Source: Symsagittifera roscoffensis
Lineage: Eukaryota; Xenacoelomorpha; Acoela; Convolutidae
NCBI RefSeq assembly: GCF_963678635.1
Contig: NC_087064.1
Coordinates: 68,560,025 to 68,624,024 of the forward strand
Reading direction: 5' to 3'
DNA length: 64,000 nt
Both the position numbers and the translations under genes were made by a program. Below the pieces are notes generated by a model. That model worked only from the letters and a program-made list of their open reading frames with translations. It made no database searches and had not been told where the DNA came from. Shown in pieces: positions 11,501 to 23,500 of this stretch (positions are counted from its first letter, which is position 1; every line of letters begins with the position of its first letter).

Positions 11501-14500
11501 CTTCTGTGTTTCTTCAAGTAAAATGTCGAGGGCGTCAGTTCTTTTAAGACCTCGCTCTACTTGGCTCGAGATTGTGCTCAGCGAGACTAAAAAATTCATC
11601 TTTTTTTCTTAAAGCGTTTTCTAATGCTGCTATACACTGCTTGGTCAACCTTTCATTTTTTTAACTACCGCTTCATTTGATCGGAGAGAGTCTCTGAGGC
11701 TAAAATTATGTACGTTCAAGATTCATGTCTCGTCATAACTGAAGGTTCTGTTCAGAAAAGTTCCGATGCGTTCTGCCTTCCCTATTGAATTGCTTGCTGC
11801 GGATTTTTTGTTGTTGGAGCATGTCTGAAGAACATTTCCCTTCTATTCAAGTTTTTAGCCAAACACACGTTTCAGCTCAAATAGCATGTTCGGCTGAATC
11901 GACATTTTTTTGCGAAATCGACATTTTTAGCTTCATCTACACTTTCGATATTTTTCGGTTAACAGGCAGTTTTTCATCCGTATTTGTGAACTGGACGTTT
12001 AAGGGTACAGTTGAAGATACTACAATTGCGGGTACTGAAACTAGCTGGTACTATCAATAATGAAACAAAAGTCGAAACAAATTGGATTTGCTTGCGTCCG
12101 TTTGTTGATCAATTGGGTCGTCTTGTTTTCGTCTTAATCATCGGCGGACCATGTTTTCTATTGCTTCGTGTCCGTTAGATAGCACGCTTCTCTAATATTA
12201 AAATGTTCTAATACATTTCTCACTTTTGCCTATAATCTCAAAACATAACATTTCTGTACGTTAGTTTTGCAGCAAATGACTGACAGAAAACCCTCAAGTT
12301 AACAGCCAAAAACTTGTCTACAAGTCGGACAAGGCCGATTTCAGATAAAATTTTACGTTTTTACGAGCCTCCGTAGTTTTTAGATAATTATGTAACTTTT
12401 ACTCTAACAGTACATATTTATTGCATATCTATAATAAAATTATTAACTAATAACAGTCATAAATGGGTAACCGAACACTATTCCCTATCCATAACTCAAT
12501 GGGCTTGTGGCGAATAGACCGACATAGGTTTGTAATGTTATCCTAGACCGCTCGGCCATCAGCTCTTATTCAGCTTTGTTTTTAATGCATTTATAATTCA
12601 AGCTGATACTGGCATTTATTTTTGCCTTTCACTCATTCATTTCAAACAGAAACAAATGCAGTTAGTTAATTACGTTCCAGTGGAAACTTGTGAAGACTTA
12701 GCTTGGTTGTGAACGATGTTTTTGCAATATACACGAGCCCTTTAAGGTACGGTAATCAGTGATTGTCGTCTAATTTTTTAAATGGTTTCAATTAAAATTT
12801 TTTGATTAACGTGAATTTGAAATTTGACTCAAAAACCACGAAACTCTTTTTTTTGGCTCACAGTTTAGTCAAATTGTCGGTGGCTAAATAGTGGAGTTCA
12901 GTCAAAAAATTAGAAAACCTTTTTTTATTTTTTAAAGAGTAGACAAGTCACAAGGGGAAACGTCATTGAAAAGACAATTACTATATAAGCCAATGAGAAT
13001 CGAGAACAGAGAGCAAAGTTCATTCAAGTTTGCTTGACAAGGCTTGCATTCTTTTTTCAATTTTGATTGGTTTATTTAGTATTTGTCTAATTTATGACGT
13101 GTTTCCGTGTGATTTGACTCTTTTTTGCTGCGTAACCCTTAATAGTGTATGTGAGGGGCTATTCTCATGCGCGAAGGACCGAATGCGCGAAAAAATCTGT
13201 GGGCCGATGGCGGAAGACAAAATTAGCCGAAAGTCATTTTTTAAAAAGAAGTAAATGCCATTCAATTAAAATGAACTAAGTGAAGCAATATTTTGCTTCT
13301 TTCATAACGAAACTTTTCAACTGTAAAATTTGTCTCAATTCAGCGGCTGTCAGTGACAATTCGAAAATTTTGCATATTTTTGCCGTTTTTATGTTCGGTT
13401 AATATCAATATTCAGTCCCTGGAAATGTTTACTTCCTTTCCAAAATTTAGATTACTGAAATCTGATTCGCTGATTTTTATTTTCGCGCATTCGGTCCTTC
13501 GCCTATGAGGGATTCCACCGTGTATGTGATTTCAAATTGGCTCAAGAATTTCAAATTTAAAATTGGCTCTATAAGTGTTTTATAGCTGAAACTTTTGTTT
13601 GAACATTGTTTGATCGCGCATAAAACGTTTCTAGGTTTAAATTGTTCCATCTAAGTTTTATCTAACGTTTTTGAAGCAAGCAGGTTAGTTTGTATACGAG
13701 CAGAAACAAATACAAATGCATCAAAAAGATTCCTTCGATGAAGGCAATGTCCTGATTGTTTGGTTTGATCACTTTCTTGTCCCGGATGTAGCTTCTCAAA
13801 AAGCAAAATTATTAGGCTAATATAAATTTTGAAGTTTCGGCCCATGTGGACAATCTACCCCTTCAAAAGGCAACTTTTTAGCTTAAAATAATTTTTGAAA
13901 CTTTGACCCATGTGGACCATTTCCCCCTAAATACCCCAAGTGAACAATGTCGCCTAAAAGTATTTGACAAATTCCAGCAGTAAGGCCTGCAAGCGTTATG
14001 CTCAATTCTGATTGGCTTTAAAATATTACTTTTATCCAAGTGAGTAATCTCCCCCTAACTTTATTTATGATGAAATTAATTCACTTGGTCCTAATTTGCG
14101 ATTTTTGCTGTTATTCTTCATCGCCGTCAAAATTAACTTGTAAATGTTATTTTTTGAGTTTTATAGGGAACACTTAAAGTAAATTACCTTAAAATTGGGT
14201 TAAATTTTCAACCGATCGAAAAAAGGCACTTTACACGCAGCACCTAGCATATTCAGTTTGAAGATGTTCACTTGGTTGGTTTGGATGGGGGAAGGTAGCT
14301 TGTTAATTTCGTCCACCATTTTATTGATAAGTCTTTAAAAGCGCGCACAAATCAAAAAACCGCATTCCTTTAAGAAAAATGATTACACTTGAAATATGTT
14401 TTTTATTTTAATTTTAGTAGCTGCTACCTTGGTTGAAGGATTAAACCTGAGTTTGGTCCGATTAAAAACCAGGCCGAGTATAAAAACTTGACTTTCCTCT

Positions 14501-17500
14501 TTGATTGTCCGAACAACAAGCGTGCTGCGCATTTAGCATAGATATTCCAATCACAATACGCATTGCAAAATTTTGATCAAAAACAACAAATTTTAAAATA
14601 AATGATAAAAGATTGTTTTTCCCCTGTTTTCCCCCAACGATTTCTAAGATGGATTAAATCTCCGCTTACGCGTTAATAGCGCGAAATATATCGCGTGTTA
14701 ATTGTCCAAAATTGGCCAATATTTAAACCCCCTTAACTTAAGGAAAAATGATCACAGGTGAAATAACTCTTCAAATTTAGGCTCAAGACAACAGTATCTT
14801 TTGAATAACAAAAAAACGTTCGTTAAAAATGACTAGTTTAAATGTCGAAATTTGACTAAAGAAAAAATTCACCAGGAGCACAAATATTCTGTTACTTTCC
14901 TTACGAAAGCCGGAACAATACTTTCATGAAAAAAGTTCTGGGAATGTGTGAAAGATTTGCACTAATGTGAGTCTGAGATTAGCACGTCGTCAGCGAGCTT
15001 GCTAGACAATGAAACAATTAGAGAACGAATAAGTAAGATGTAACTCAGATTGACATATGAGTGCTTATGATGCTGCACCACGCAATCTTCTAGCGATAAA
15101 AACAAAATTGAGCTTGGACAGCGAAAAGGTTCGGACCAATTTTCTTGACATTGAGAAACTTATAGCTGCAGTTTTCGGATTTCAAATCCCGGTTTCAAGA
15201 AATGCGTCAAATAAAACCTCACAGACCTCCCATGAAGTTTTATGACTTTAGTGCAAGCGCGCAGAAAAAAAGCGAAACCCATACTATAGCTGCTTTACGT
15301 TCTTGGACAGCTTTCGGAACTGAAGGATTCGAAATAATTTAAATTCTTTAAAGAAATGAAGTTCTTTATTGGACAGCTATTTGTCTATACTTCGGGTAGA
15401 CTCTCGATAGGTGGGTGCGCATTGTGCTTTCAGTCTATCTACTCCATTTTAGTTTTTGCAAAACAAATTTGATTTTAAGTTTCCTTAAAAAATGTGTAAA
15501 TTTCATTGTTGTATGTGTACTTATACGATAATGGAGAAATTATTTCTTTCTCTTTTTCTTTCTTTATTTATTTCCTTTTTTTATAAATATTTTGGCTACT
15601 TTTTTCGTTGCAGATAGCCTGGCAGTATTTCTTGTGTTGCAAGGTGAAGCTGAGTTGGGGACATCTGGGCATCGGAGAGTTCCTCATAGTTATCTGCTCG
15701 TTGTCTGAGTAAAAAATTAGGCCTAGCATAAACACTTATTATTTCTCTTAGAATGCCGGAGTAACGAACGTGCTGTGCCAATAGCATAGATATTCCAATC
15801 ACAACACACATTGCAAAGTAATAATGAAAAACCACAGCTTTTAAAGTTAATGAAAAAATTCTTTTTTTTTTCTTTTATGCCAAAGAAAATTTTAAGGTCA
15901 AGAAATACGTGATTAGATGTTTTTCATCGTTGTCCGATATGTGGTACCTTCGAATACTCCTGAAAAAGAGGAGTCAAAACTAGGACTAAATTCGTCAATT
16001 CAAATAAATTGAACAAAATTTTTCGGATCAGGGCGAAGCCCTGAAAATTCTGGCTGCCTTTTAAGGTCTATGGAACAAGAATAACTTGAAAAAGTTTGAA
16101 TGTAATAAAAAAGGAAGCTTTTGTAAGTTTGAGATCTTTTTTTTTGAAATTCATCACAACACACGCCGGAAAAAGTACAAAAAGATAGATTTTGCTCCTA
16201 GTAACAAATAATTTACGGCGAACAAGCCTCCATCAACCAATTTGGAACGATTTCTAAGACGGATTAAATCTCCGCTTAAGCGCTATTAGCGCTAAAAATA
16301 TCGCTCGTTAATTGTCCCAAATATGCTTTTACTTTTGTTAAGAAAGTGAGAACAAGAAGAGATATCGGAGCATTAGGAGTTACTTCTTTACGAAAGTCGG
16401 AACATTAATTGTCATAAAAAATCCGTTAATTTTGTTGCGAAAGTTGTGAAAGTGAGAGAATACAGTGCTGATTTAATTAATTCGAAAATATTGATTGAAT
16501 TTTGAAAAGTAAAACGCGTTTTTCTTAAAATGGGACAGATATAGACAAAAATTGATAAAAAAATTGTTGCTTAAAGATTATGAGAATCAAATGGTGCAAT
16601 TTGTAGTCTAAATTTCGTGCCCATAACTTTACCCCAAAATGTTAATTTATTCAAAAACGATCATTTAGTCCTTGTTTAGTCATTAAAAACACTCAGAACT
16701 GGTTTGTTTATTGAATGACAAATCTATATCACTTCAAGCCTCTTATGTAGCTTATCAATATTTAAGAAAAGCATAATCGCCAAAATTGTGTGCAAAAATT
16801 TCAAAAATGTTTTTTTTTTAAATGTTGTTTTTTATATAAAAAGTCAATTTTTGGCTATGAAACGAAAATAAATGTTTTCAGAATAAAACTGAGAAAATTG
16901 TTTCCTTCTTAAATTTTGGTGGTCTACAAAAGAGGCTTGCAGTGATATAGTTTTGTCAGTAGACAAACAAATAGATTTGGAGTATTTTCTGATTGACTAA
17001 ACACTGCCAAAAATGATTGTTTTTGGGGTCCTCAGTATTCTCATAGCCATAAATGACCATCGCTGAGAGTTAGTTTCACCAAGATGCACTATTCTTAGAG
17101 GGTAGCAAGTTGCCTAGCTACCCACCTTTACGAATCCGAGCTTTTTAAAATCACCGGGTATGAACCCTTCCTAAAATTACATCACAGGATCCACAGTGCT
17201 AAAAGCATTGTGGCGGTTACCATTCATGGCAACTTCGGGAAAGCCTATTTGCGACAAATAGCTTTCTCAACATCAGGGGATTCTGTAGAACACAGTTCCC
17301 CGTTTCTGGTCTCCACTAACACAGAAAGTTGTACCAAAAGTCGACTCTATCCGAAGACATGTGAGACAACTAATGGCAATTGGTCTGGTGGCTTTCAAGG
17401 CCGTATCCAGCCGGGGCATGCGTAACACAGAAATGTCGAGTGACACCCAAGGCTTGCGTTTGCCGAAGCAAGGCTCCCCAAGGTTCGCACATACATCTTT

Positions 17501-20500
17501 GAGCAATGAGCAATGCGGCGTGTGACGTTCGCAGAAATGGTCTCGTTTGATGAACCGTCGGTGACATACTGGAAGCACGTGATCCAATACTCGCGCAGGT
17601 AATAGGAAGTACAAATACCTGCCCGACAGCTCAAAAGCTCAGACCAAATCCCAAGGAAACACCGGGGTAGATCCGGTTACTGCGAACCCCACCGCAAAGG
17701 ACTACACCACTCGAGGAAGTGTCACACTAACTTATCCCTTCCTAAGATTACATCATAGGATCCACAGTGCTAAAAGCATTGTGGCGGTTACCATTCGTGG
17801 CAACTTCGGGAAAGCCCATTTTCCTTAAATAGCTTTCTCAACATCAGGGGATTCTGTAGAACACAGTCCCCCGTTTCTGGTCTCCACTAACACAGAAAGC
17901 TGTACCAAACTTGGGGTACAACCGGAGTAGATCCGATTACAAATAGTTTTGGAGTATTTTCTGATTGAATGAACACAGCTAAAAATGATTGTTTTTGGGG
18001 TAAACTTTCGGACACAAAATTTTCGAAACAAATTGCACCACAAATTTTTTGATAAAATTTGAAGCAAAAATGGTTTTCATATTTCTGTCATCATTTTGCG
18101 AAAAACACGTTTAAATTTGTAGTTTTGATTCAATTTGTCCGGATAATTTAAATTGGCACTGCAGGAATAAAAAAAATAATGACTTGATAAATTTCATGAA
18201 TAAAACTCAACTTAAATTTTTCATAAGCGCAGTAGAGAATGTGTGAAAGATTTGCACCAATATCAGTGTGAGATCGGTAGGTCATCAGCGACCTTTATCG
18301 GCAAGAAACATATGAGAGAAGCAATATGTAAGAACAATGCAGAAAGACATCAGTGTGCCAATGATGCTGAACCACACATTCTGTTAGCGATAAAATCGAA
18401 ATTGAGAATGGACAGCGAAAAGTTCTGGACCGTTTTTCTTGTCCCTGAAAAACTTTCAGCAGTAAGTTTTGGATTTCAAATCCCGGTTTCAAGAAATGCG
18501 TCAAAAAAACCTCACAGACCTCCTTTGAAGTTTTATGAGATTGGTGCGAGCGCGCAGAAAAAAAAACGAAACCCATACTATAGCTGCTTTACTTTCTTGG
18601 ACAGTCTTCGGAACAGAGAGATTCAAAAAATTTTGAATCCTTTAAGGAAATGAAGTTTGTTAGATTGCTATTTGTCTATGTTTTGAACAGACTCTCGATA
18701 GGTGGTTGCGTATTGTATATTTTGTCTATCCACTCTATTTTGCTATTTATACAACAATTAACTTTAGGTCTTCTCAAAAAATGTTTAAAATTCCTTGTTG
18801 TATGTGTACTTATACGATTATGGAGAAATCATTTCTTTCTCTTTTTCTTTCTTTCTTTATTTATTTATTTATTTCTTTATTTATTTCTTTTCTTCTTTTT
18901 AAAAATATTTTTGCTACTTTTCTCTGTGCAGATAGCGTGGCAGTGTTTCCTGTGTTGCAAGATGAAGTTGAGTTGGGGACATCTGGGCATGGGGGAGTTC
19001 CACATAGTGTTCTGCTCATGGACATCCCACCTGCTAGTCTACAACGGGGCCATAGCACTCGAAATTGCACACTCTTTCACAGGTCACACAATTAACCCCC
19101 ATTCCAGGAACAATGAGAAAATTTGGAAATTCAAATTGAACCTATAATCCTTGCAAAATTGACCTTAAATTGCCGAAATAATTAATTTTGAATCCCAATT
19201 TTTGAAAACAGAATTTACATAATAACGCAAAAAGTATGTTTACATAAGCATCCAAAAAACTTCAGCCTTGAATGTAGGGAAATAATAGGAACCAGGGGCG
19301 GATCTAGGATTTTCTCGAGGAGGGGGGGGGGGGCGGATTTTCAAAAATTTTCGAAAATTTTGTCGGCCCTTTTTTTTAGGTCGACCGAATTGATTTTCTG
19401 AGCTCTCACAAAGCATTTAAAAGACCCTGTTTTGGTCAAACTTTCTGCGCCGCAGGCGAAATTTTGAATAACAGGCCAAAATAGGCGTTTTTAGGCACTT
19501 TTTAGAAAATTTTGACCAAAAAAATTGGGTTTTTTTTTGGCGCACGCTCTCCCCCCCCTTGAAGTAAGTATATATTGGCGCCAAAGGCGCCTTTAGAAAA
19601 TTTTTAGGGTCCCACACCAAATATGGATATCTCAACATAGTACAAAGGGGGACCCTTTGGGTCGGCAGGGGGTCGAATCCCTGAGGGGAGGGAGCAGAAA
19701 GCTCAAAAAACGAATGTGAAGCATTAAAATAAACTAGTACAAGCCCAATAAAATCAAACTAAAATTAGGAGGCAATGGAAAAAAGGCACCACATACGTCT
19801 AAAAGTAGATCTGGAAAATTTGAAAAATGATTTTTCGTTGTCCGAATGTTTTCAGTTTTCCAATTTTTATAATACTTGGGCTAATACGAGATAAAATCCT
19901 CGTTGCTCAAGTGGTTTAGGAGTGGAAGTTAATTCAGGGGTTGTTCTCGTTGGCGTGGGTTGGTTTAACTTGATACTTGATTCGAATGTTTCATTGTGGT
20001 GGTTGGTGTAGTGTACAGTGGCGTGGAGTGGGGAAGTTGTCTGGTGAGTGGACTGGCCTCCTTCCTCCTCCTCCTCTCCCTCAGACACCAGTTCAATTCA
20101 CTCGTCAGAAACCAACACGCAAGTCATATATTCAATGCTCCTTCTAGTTATTATTCGCTAATCAAATCAAGTAATAGTCAAAACATACATGCACCCAGGG
20201 GCGGATTTAGGGGGGGGGGGACGCTTCCTCTTCAGGGGATTCGACCCCCTGCCGACCCAAACGGTCCCCCCTTTAGTACTTTTTGGCCGACCGAAAAGGC
20301 GCAATTTTTTGGTCAAAATTTTCCAAAAAATGCCTAAAAACACGCCTTTTTGGCCTGTTTTTTCAAAATGTTTAAACAGTGCTTAGGGAGAGCTCGAAAA
20401 ATCAATTCGGCCGACCTAAAAAAAAAGGTCGACAAATTTTTTCGAAAATTTTTGAAAATTTTTTGAAAATCCGCCCCCCCTCGAGAAAATCCTAGATCCG

Positions 20501-23500
20501 CCCCTGCATGCATCGCTCTCTCCCTCTTCCCCAATATATTACCCTCTCCCCTCCTCGGTCCTTTTCGCTCTTTTCTCAATTTTTTGTAAAATTTTGCTAT
20601 GCCACTAAAGTAGAGATAGAAAGACGTAAATTTCATAAATGCGCCAAAAGTCACAGGTCCAGTCAGGGGCGGATCTAGGATTTTCTCGAGGGGGGGGGGG
20701 GCGGATTTTCAAAAAAAATTCGAAAATTTTGACGACCTTTTTTTTTTTTAAGGTCGACCAAATTGATTTTTCGAGCTCTCCCAAAGCACTTTTTTGCCTC
20801 CAATTTTGGCTAAATTTTCTGCGCCGCAGGCAATTTTTTGAAAAAAAAACAGTCAAAAAAGCCGTTTTTGGGCACTTTTTGAAAAATGTTGACCAAAAAA
20901 TGGCGTTTTTTTTTGGCGCGCGCTCCCCCTCAAAGTTAGTATATATTGGCGCCGAAGGCGCCCTTAGAAAAATTTTAGGGTCGGTCGCCCAAAAATGGAT
21001 TTCTGAAAAAGTATCAAAGGGGGGACCCTTTGGGTCGGCAGGTGGTCGAATCCCTGAAAGGGGGGTGGGGAGGCGTCCGCCCCCCCGCCCTCCCCTAAAT
21101 CCGCCCCTGGGTCCAGTCATATTGAAAATTTCGCCAAAATCTTAATAATTCTTGAAGATTTATCAATGATAGCAAAGAAACTTTTAAATACCTACAGCTT
21201 TTTCCAAGCTACCTAAGCTTCCAAACATTAGATATTATGCAGGCTGTCTTAGATCATTCAAACACCAAAATTAAAAGAAGTTTTTGACCATTCGAACCCT
21301 TTTAGACACTCATTCAACACAACTGTTTCAAAAGACAAAATGTGTTAATCTATTGAAATAATTGCTCTAGATTAGAATCCCTTTGTCTCACTTACCTATT
21401 AACAAATTCCAGGCAGTATTCATTCGGTTCGATTTGTCGGCTTTCGGCTCGATAATATTGCAGTTGTTTGTGTAGGCTTCGTTCCTGTGGTGTTGGAGTG
21501 GGGTAAGTGTGTGTGAGAGGTATCTGGGCCACAATGCAGTGGGGGTGTGGCTCGTACTCCGAGTGACTGACTTCATCTTCTACCTGGGACTCTCTCTCCA
21601 CCAGACTGTGGGTCTCTCAGTCCTCCTCTCTGATCTTGTCATATTTCTCATCTCCCTCTTCGTCCTCATCACGTAAGTGTCATCTGTGATTAAATCAGTT
21701 CACGAGTCCGTTTCAGTTGTAGTTGAGTCATTTATTCATTTATACTGTCAATCGAATGTCAATCTTTCTTATCTAGTTCTCGTACTAACAGGTAGTGACC
21801 TTCGGAGTTGTCTGTCACCTTCGGCCGACCTCTAAACCATTGTCTCCGATCTAACTTACGAAATCTAGTCATCCTTTATATCTGAAATGTGCAGTTTTGA
21901 TTAACTTTTTCAACATAAGTATTACAAACCATTTGCTTTTTGGCGAGTTTTAGCCCCATGCATGGTATCAAAAACTATGGTAGCCCCGCCTCACCGCTAG
22001 TTTTGAAGTCATGGAGGAGCTTTAGTTCTTTAGTTTCTTTGCTGGTGGTGTCGGTCAGGGGCGGATCTAGGATTTTTTTGAGGGGGAGCGGATTTTCAAA
22101 AATTTTTCGAAAATTTTGACGACCTTTTTTTTTTTTAGGTCGACCAAATTGATTTTCCGAGCTCTTCTAAAGCACTAAAAGGTCCCTGTTTTTGCCAAAT
22201 TTTTTGCGCCGCAGGCAAATTTTTGAAAAAACAGGTCAAAAAAGCCGTTTTTAGGCACTTTTTGAAAAATTTTGACAAAAAAATCGCGTTTTTTGGCGCG
22301 CGCTCCCCCTCAAAGTTAGTATATATTGGCGCCAAAGGCGCCTTTAGAAAAAATTCTAGGGTCGGTCGGCAAAAAATGGATTTCTTAAAAAGTACCAAAG
22401 GGGGGACCCTTTGGGTCGGCAGGGGGTCGAATCCCTGAGGGGGGGGGGGCATCCGCCCCCCCTAAATCCGCTCCTGGTGTCGGTTGTGGGGGAGGGAGGG
22501 GGGTTTAGCGTGGGCTTTTAGCGGAAAAAAGCTCAACTCCTATACGCATATCTTTTTTTTTCTTTCTAATTGTGTTATATTGTAGACTATTCGTGGTGGA
22601 GGTGTTTGTGTTGGGAGATGTGAGTACCCTCTACTTGTGTGTGTGGCCCTACTGCACCCTAATTTTCCTCAACACCCTCCTCTCGAATGTGGGGGGATCG
22701 AGAGTACTCCAGTCCTACTTCTCTGCATCCCTCCTCGGCATCAGCTGTTTCCTCTTGTGTATCAAAGTGGTCGTCACAATGGGTAAGACAGTGATTTATT
22801 AAGAGGCGGACTTAAGATTTTCTCGAAGTGGAGGGGGGGGGGGGGCGAAAATTTTGGCGACCTTTTTTTAAGGTCGACGAAATTGATTTTCTGAGCCCTC
22901 CCAAATCGCTTTTCGGACCAAATTTTCTGCGCCGCAAGCAAATAGAAAAAACTGTCAAAAAACGTTTTTAGGCATTTTTGGACTATTTTGACCCCCTCAA
23001 AAGAAGTATACATGGGCGCCATAAACTTTAGAGCATTTGAGAAATATCATTTAAAAATTGAAAATGAATATGAATTGATATTTTTACAAACGCTTCAACA
23101 GAGCAAAATTTTGAAACTTTTTCAAGTACCATTCATTTTTAAAACATAGGCGCTTCTTTCAAGATCAAAAAGCTGAAAAAGGATCTTAACAGTTCTATGA
23201 AACTGATCAGTGTGAGTTTGAAAAAAAAGTATCAAGCAAAACGATGAATGATTTTACCCTTGTGCCAGGCTGTTTTTGGGAAAATATTTAAAAACAGCAG
23301 CATCAAACACATTAAATTTTACTGTCATGAAAAAATTAACAAAGATTGTGTGGATCGACAGATGAATAAGGGATACCTTATTCAACCCAAAAATTCAGTA
23401 AATTCTACCAGTAAAACTGCAACTATAAGAAAAAGTATATTTCCCATTCAACAGACACTGAAATTTTTGTTGAAATTTTTCTTCTGGCTGAATTTATTGA

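Larger units (their letters stand above)
5463..12520 (-). mobile_element. Ancient, degenerate BEL/Pao LTR retrotransposon on the minus strand
   Basis: Fragments of BEL/Pao pol appear in the correct order reading leftward: reverse transcriptase (about 8593-7986), RNase H (about 7448-7251) and integrase (about 6650-5835), each in broken frames. Diverged direct repeats of about 380-400 bp flank the region (5463-5865 and 12140-12520) and look like its LTRs. Frames are interrupted throughout, so it is dead. It occupies gene 1 intron 3 antisense to the host gene. The exact LTR ends and target duplication could not be fixed by eye. Confidence 0.65.
15712..19090 (+). repeat. Tandem duplication copy 2, carries intact exon 4
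   Basis: This holds blocks A' (15712-16340) and B' (about 18230-19090) with the functional exon 4 at its end. The two blocks are separated by the 1.7-kb Tc1-ended element at 16463-18161, which therefore inserted after, or between parts of, the duplicated unit. Confidence 0.7.

Noticed and set aside
11785-12060. A 91-residue plus-strand frame
   Set aside because: It is antisense to the decayed BEL element, with no motif and no splice context.
17273-17614. A 113-residue minus-strand frame
   Set aside because: It is in the GC-rich repeated module. There are no recognisable motifs, and overlapping frames are also open, as expected from low AT content.
18650-19147. A 165-residue plus-strand frame starting upstream of exon 4
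   Set aside because: Its first part reads through the T/C-rich intron tract (poly Phe/Leu). Only the exon 4 portion is supported by splice sites and phase.
20605-21145. Open frames of 168-171 residues on both strands
   Set aside because: They coincide with hAT-like MITE copy 4 and its G/C homopolymers. Similar frames occur in the other copies.
21417-21502. Extra gene 1 exon with a 37-bp intron to 21540
   Set aside because: The phases fit, but the acceptor at 21475 gives one continuous open exon and needs no tiny intron.
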